From Pauljensenia sp. (GTDB lineage: Bacteria > Actinomycetota > Actinomycetes > Actinomycetales > Actinomycetaceae): a stretch of DNA of 13,872 bases. The notes below the pieces were generated by a model, which was not told the DNA's origin, did not search any database, and saw only the letters and a list, made by a program, of their open reading frames with translations. Position 1 is the stretch's first letter. Every line of letters begins with the position of its first letter. The position numbers and the translations under genes were made by a program. Location: NCBI GenBank assembly GCA_029983625.1, contig JASBZF010000042.1, positions 1 to 13,872 of the forward strand. The letters run 5' to 3'. Positions 12,746 to 13,872 of the stretch are shown here, one piece after another.

Positions 12746-13729
12746 ATGACATTTTCATCTGCACCTATGCATTACAAACGCCTCGGCACTTCGGGTTTGA
12801 AAGTCTCCCAGTTCAGTTTCGGTTCTTGGGTGACCTTTGGACGGCAAGTCGATACTGGACTCGCGAAGGAACAGATGGCCGCAGCTTTCGAAGCGGGTGT
12901 CAACTTCTTCGACAATGCCGAGGTTTATTCAAACGGACAGTCAGAGATCATCATGGGACAGGCAATCCGTGATCTTGGCTGGAAACGGCATGAGTACATC
13001 ATCTCAACGAAGCTTTTCTGGGGTATTCACGAGGGTGTCATCAATATGAAGAACACCCTTAACCGTAAGTACCTTATGCAGGCGATCGATGCTTCGCTTG
13101 AGCGTCTCGGTCTTGATTTTGTTGATCTTCTTTATTGTCATCGGCCAGATCCTGAGACTCCGATTGAGGAGACCGTGTATACGATGAGCGACATCGTCGC
13201 TTCCGGTAAAGCCTTGTATTGGGGGACTTCAGAGTGGAGCGCTGAAGAAATCCGAGCAGCTTGGGAGATCGCCGATAAACGTAATCTCCGTAAACCCGTT
13301 GTTGAACAACCCCAGTACAATCTTGTTCACCGTACTCGTGTGGAAGTTGAATATGCGCGTCTTTACGAGGATCTGGGTATTGGTCTGACGACGTGGAGTC
13401 CGCTTGCCTCCGGTATCCTTACCGGAAAATACGTGGACGGTATTCCCGAGGGTTCGCGTGCTTCTCTTTCTGGCTATGATTTCGTCACCGAACAGGCAAG
13501 TGACGCTGCCCTCATTGAGAAAGTTCGTGCTTTCGTTGCGCTTGCTCAGGAGATTGATATGACTCCTGCGCAGTTAGCACTTGCGTGGACGGCGTCAAAT
13601 CCGAATGTGTCCTCTGTGATCCTCGGTGCGTCTTCGCTTGCTCAGCTTGAAGAGAATCTCGGTGCAGTCGCAGCACTTGAAGGTCTGACGCCGGAGCTCA
13701 TAGCGCGGGTTGAAGCTGTCTTTTCCTGA
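12746..13729 (+). CDS. Aldo/keto reductase, Kv-beta/YghZ-like
   Basis: A 327-residue NADPH-dependent oxidoreductase with the (beta/alpha)8 AKR fold. The catalytic tetrad is visible as Asp56 and Tyr61 (FFDNAEVY), Lys89 (ISTKLFW) and His132 (LLYCHRPD). The STKLFWG pattern and the YWGTSEWS block match the voltage-gated potassium channel beta-subunit subfamily of AKRs, whose bacterial members reduce aldehydes such as methylglyoxal or have unknown substrates. Start choice is uncertain: ATG 12719 would add nine basic residues, ATG 12767 would begin at the conserved MHYKRLG, and none has a good Shine-Dalgarno; 12746 is a compromise with weak GAAG upstream. Upstream lie the tandem repeat and palindrome, which may carry its promoter. 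It appears monocistronic. Confidence 0.92.
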   Translation: MTFSSAPMHYKRLGTSGLKVSQFSFGSWVTFGRQVDTGLAKEQMAAAFEAGVNFFDNAEVYSNGQSEIIMGQAIRDLGWKRHEYIISTKLFWGIHEGVINMKNTLNRKYLMQAIDASLERLGLDFVDLLYCHRPDPETPIEETVYTMSDIVASGKALYWGTSEWSAEEIRAAWEIADKRNLRKPVVEQPQYNLVHRTRVEVEYARLYEDLGIGLTTWSPLASGILTGKYVDGIPEGSRASLSGYDFVTEQASDAALIEKVRAFVALAQEIDMTPAQLALAWTASNPNVSSVILGASSLAQLEENLGAVAALEGLTPELIARVEAVFS

Positions 13730-13747
13730 AGGGGTGGCGTAAAAACA

Positions 13748-13768
13748 AAGCGCGTGACGGGGGCGCTT
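13748..13768 (+). terminator. Weak hairpin after aldo/keto reductase gene
   Basis: AAGCGC (13748-13753) pairs perfectly with GCGCTT (13763-13768) over a 9-base loop; a second small stem CCGC-TTAC-GCGG follows at 13770-13781. No T-run follows either, so termination is only suggested by position. Confidence 0.3.
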
Positions 13769-13835
13769 GCCGCTTACGCGGTGGTGGTGCGTCTGGGAAG
13801 GTTTCACCTGCTTTGTGGGCGTTAGTCCTTACCCT

Positions 13836-13845
13836 CTTTTAAAAG
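13836..13845. repeat. 10-bp palindrome (CTTTTAAAAG)
   Basis: A perfect A/T-rich palindrome near the window end, followed by GAGAG and AGCGGAGG-like sequence that could belong to the start region of a gene beyond the window. No CDS can be called here. Confidence 0.3.
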
Positions 13846-13872
13846 GAGAGCGTGAAGCGGAGGTCCAGTTTT

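Overview
The window looks like an Actinomycetota chromosome, most plausibly Actinomycetaceae-like (Actinomyces, Schaalia, Trueperella and relatives). The evidence is the conserved run leuC-leuD / murA / diacylglycerol-kinase-like / plsC / gpsA / ddl, an LtbR/NdgR-type IclR regulator divergent from leuC, an AMIN-like lipoprotein, and several starts that lack a ribosome binding site but carry a TANNNT box exactly 7 nt upstream. Genus is a guess.

Layout. Bases 1-339 hold the C-terminal half of an ABC exporter ATPase, joined at its N-terminal side to an oddly T-depleted A/C-rich stretch. Bases 340-1008 carry no convincing gene but contain imperfect direct and inverted repeats and small hairpins. 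From 1009 to 3963 lies the leucine block: an IclR regulator (minus strand), a near-perfect palindrome between the divergent genes that is the obvious operator, then leuC and leuD (isopropylmalate isomerase subunits).

Bases 4132-11199 form a cell-envelope block: murA (first step of peptidoglycan precursor synthesis) overlaps a diacylglycerol-kinase-like gene by ATGA. It is followed by a lysophospholipid acyltransferase (plsC-like), an opposing AMIN-like lipoprotein gene, gpsA (glycerol-3-phosphate supply for phospholipids), ddl (D-Ala-D-Ala ligase) and an ATP-grasp enzyme resembling the DcsG-type family. plsC, gpsA, ddl and the ATP-grasp gene all show the same TANNNT-N7-ATG arrangement expected of leaderless mRNAs, while leuC, leuD, murA and the lipoprotein gene have clear Shine-Dalgarno sequences.

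Bases 11246-11495 hold a broken zincin-like metallopeptidase gene: both ends are recognisable but lie in different frames with the middle missing. A tRNA-His follows, then a formate/nitrite-family channel, a 17-bp tandem duplication with a 12-bp palindrome, and a Kv-beta-like aldo/keto reductase. The last 143 bases show only small hairpins.

I did not find a clearly new multi-gene system. The best leads are the leaderless-promoter series, the DcsG-like ATP-grasp gene next to ddl, the repeat-rich gap 340-1008 beside a truncated exporter gene, the regulator palindrome, and the decayed metallopeptidase.
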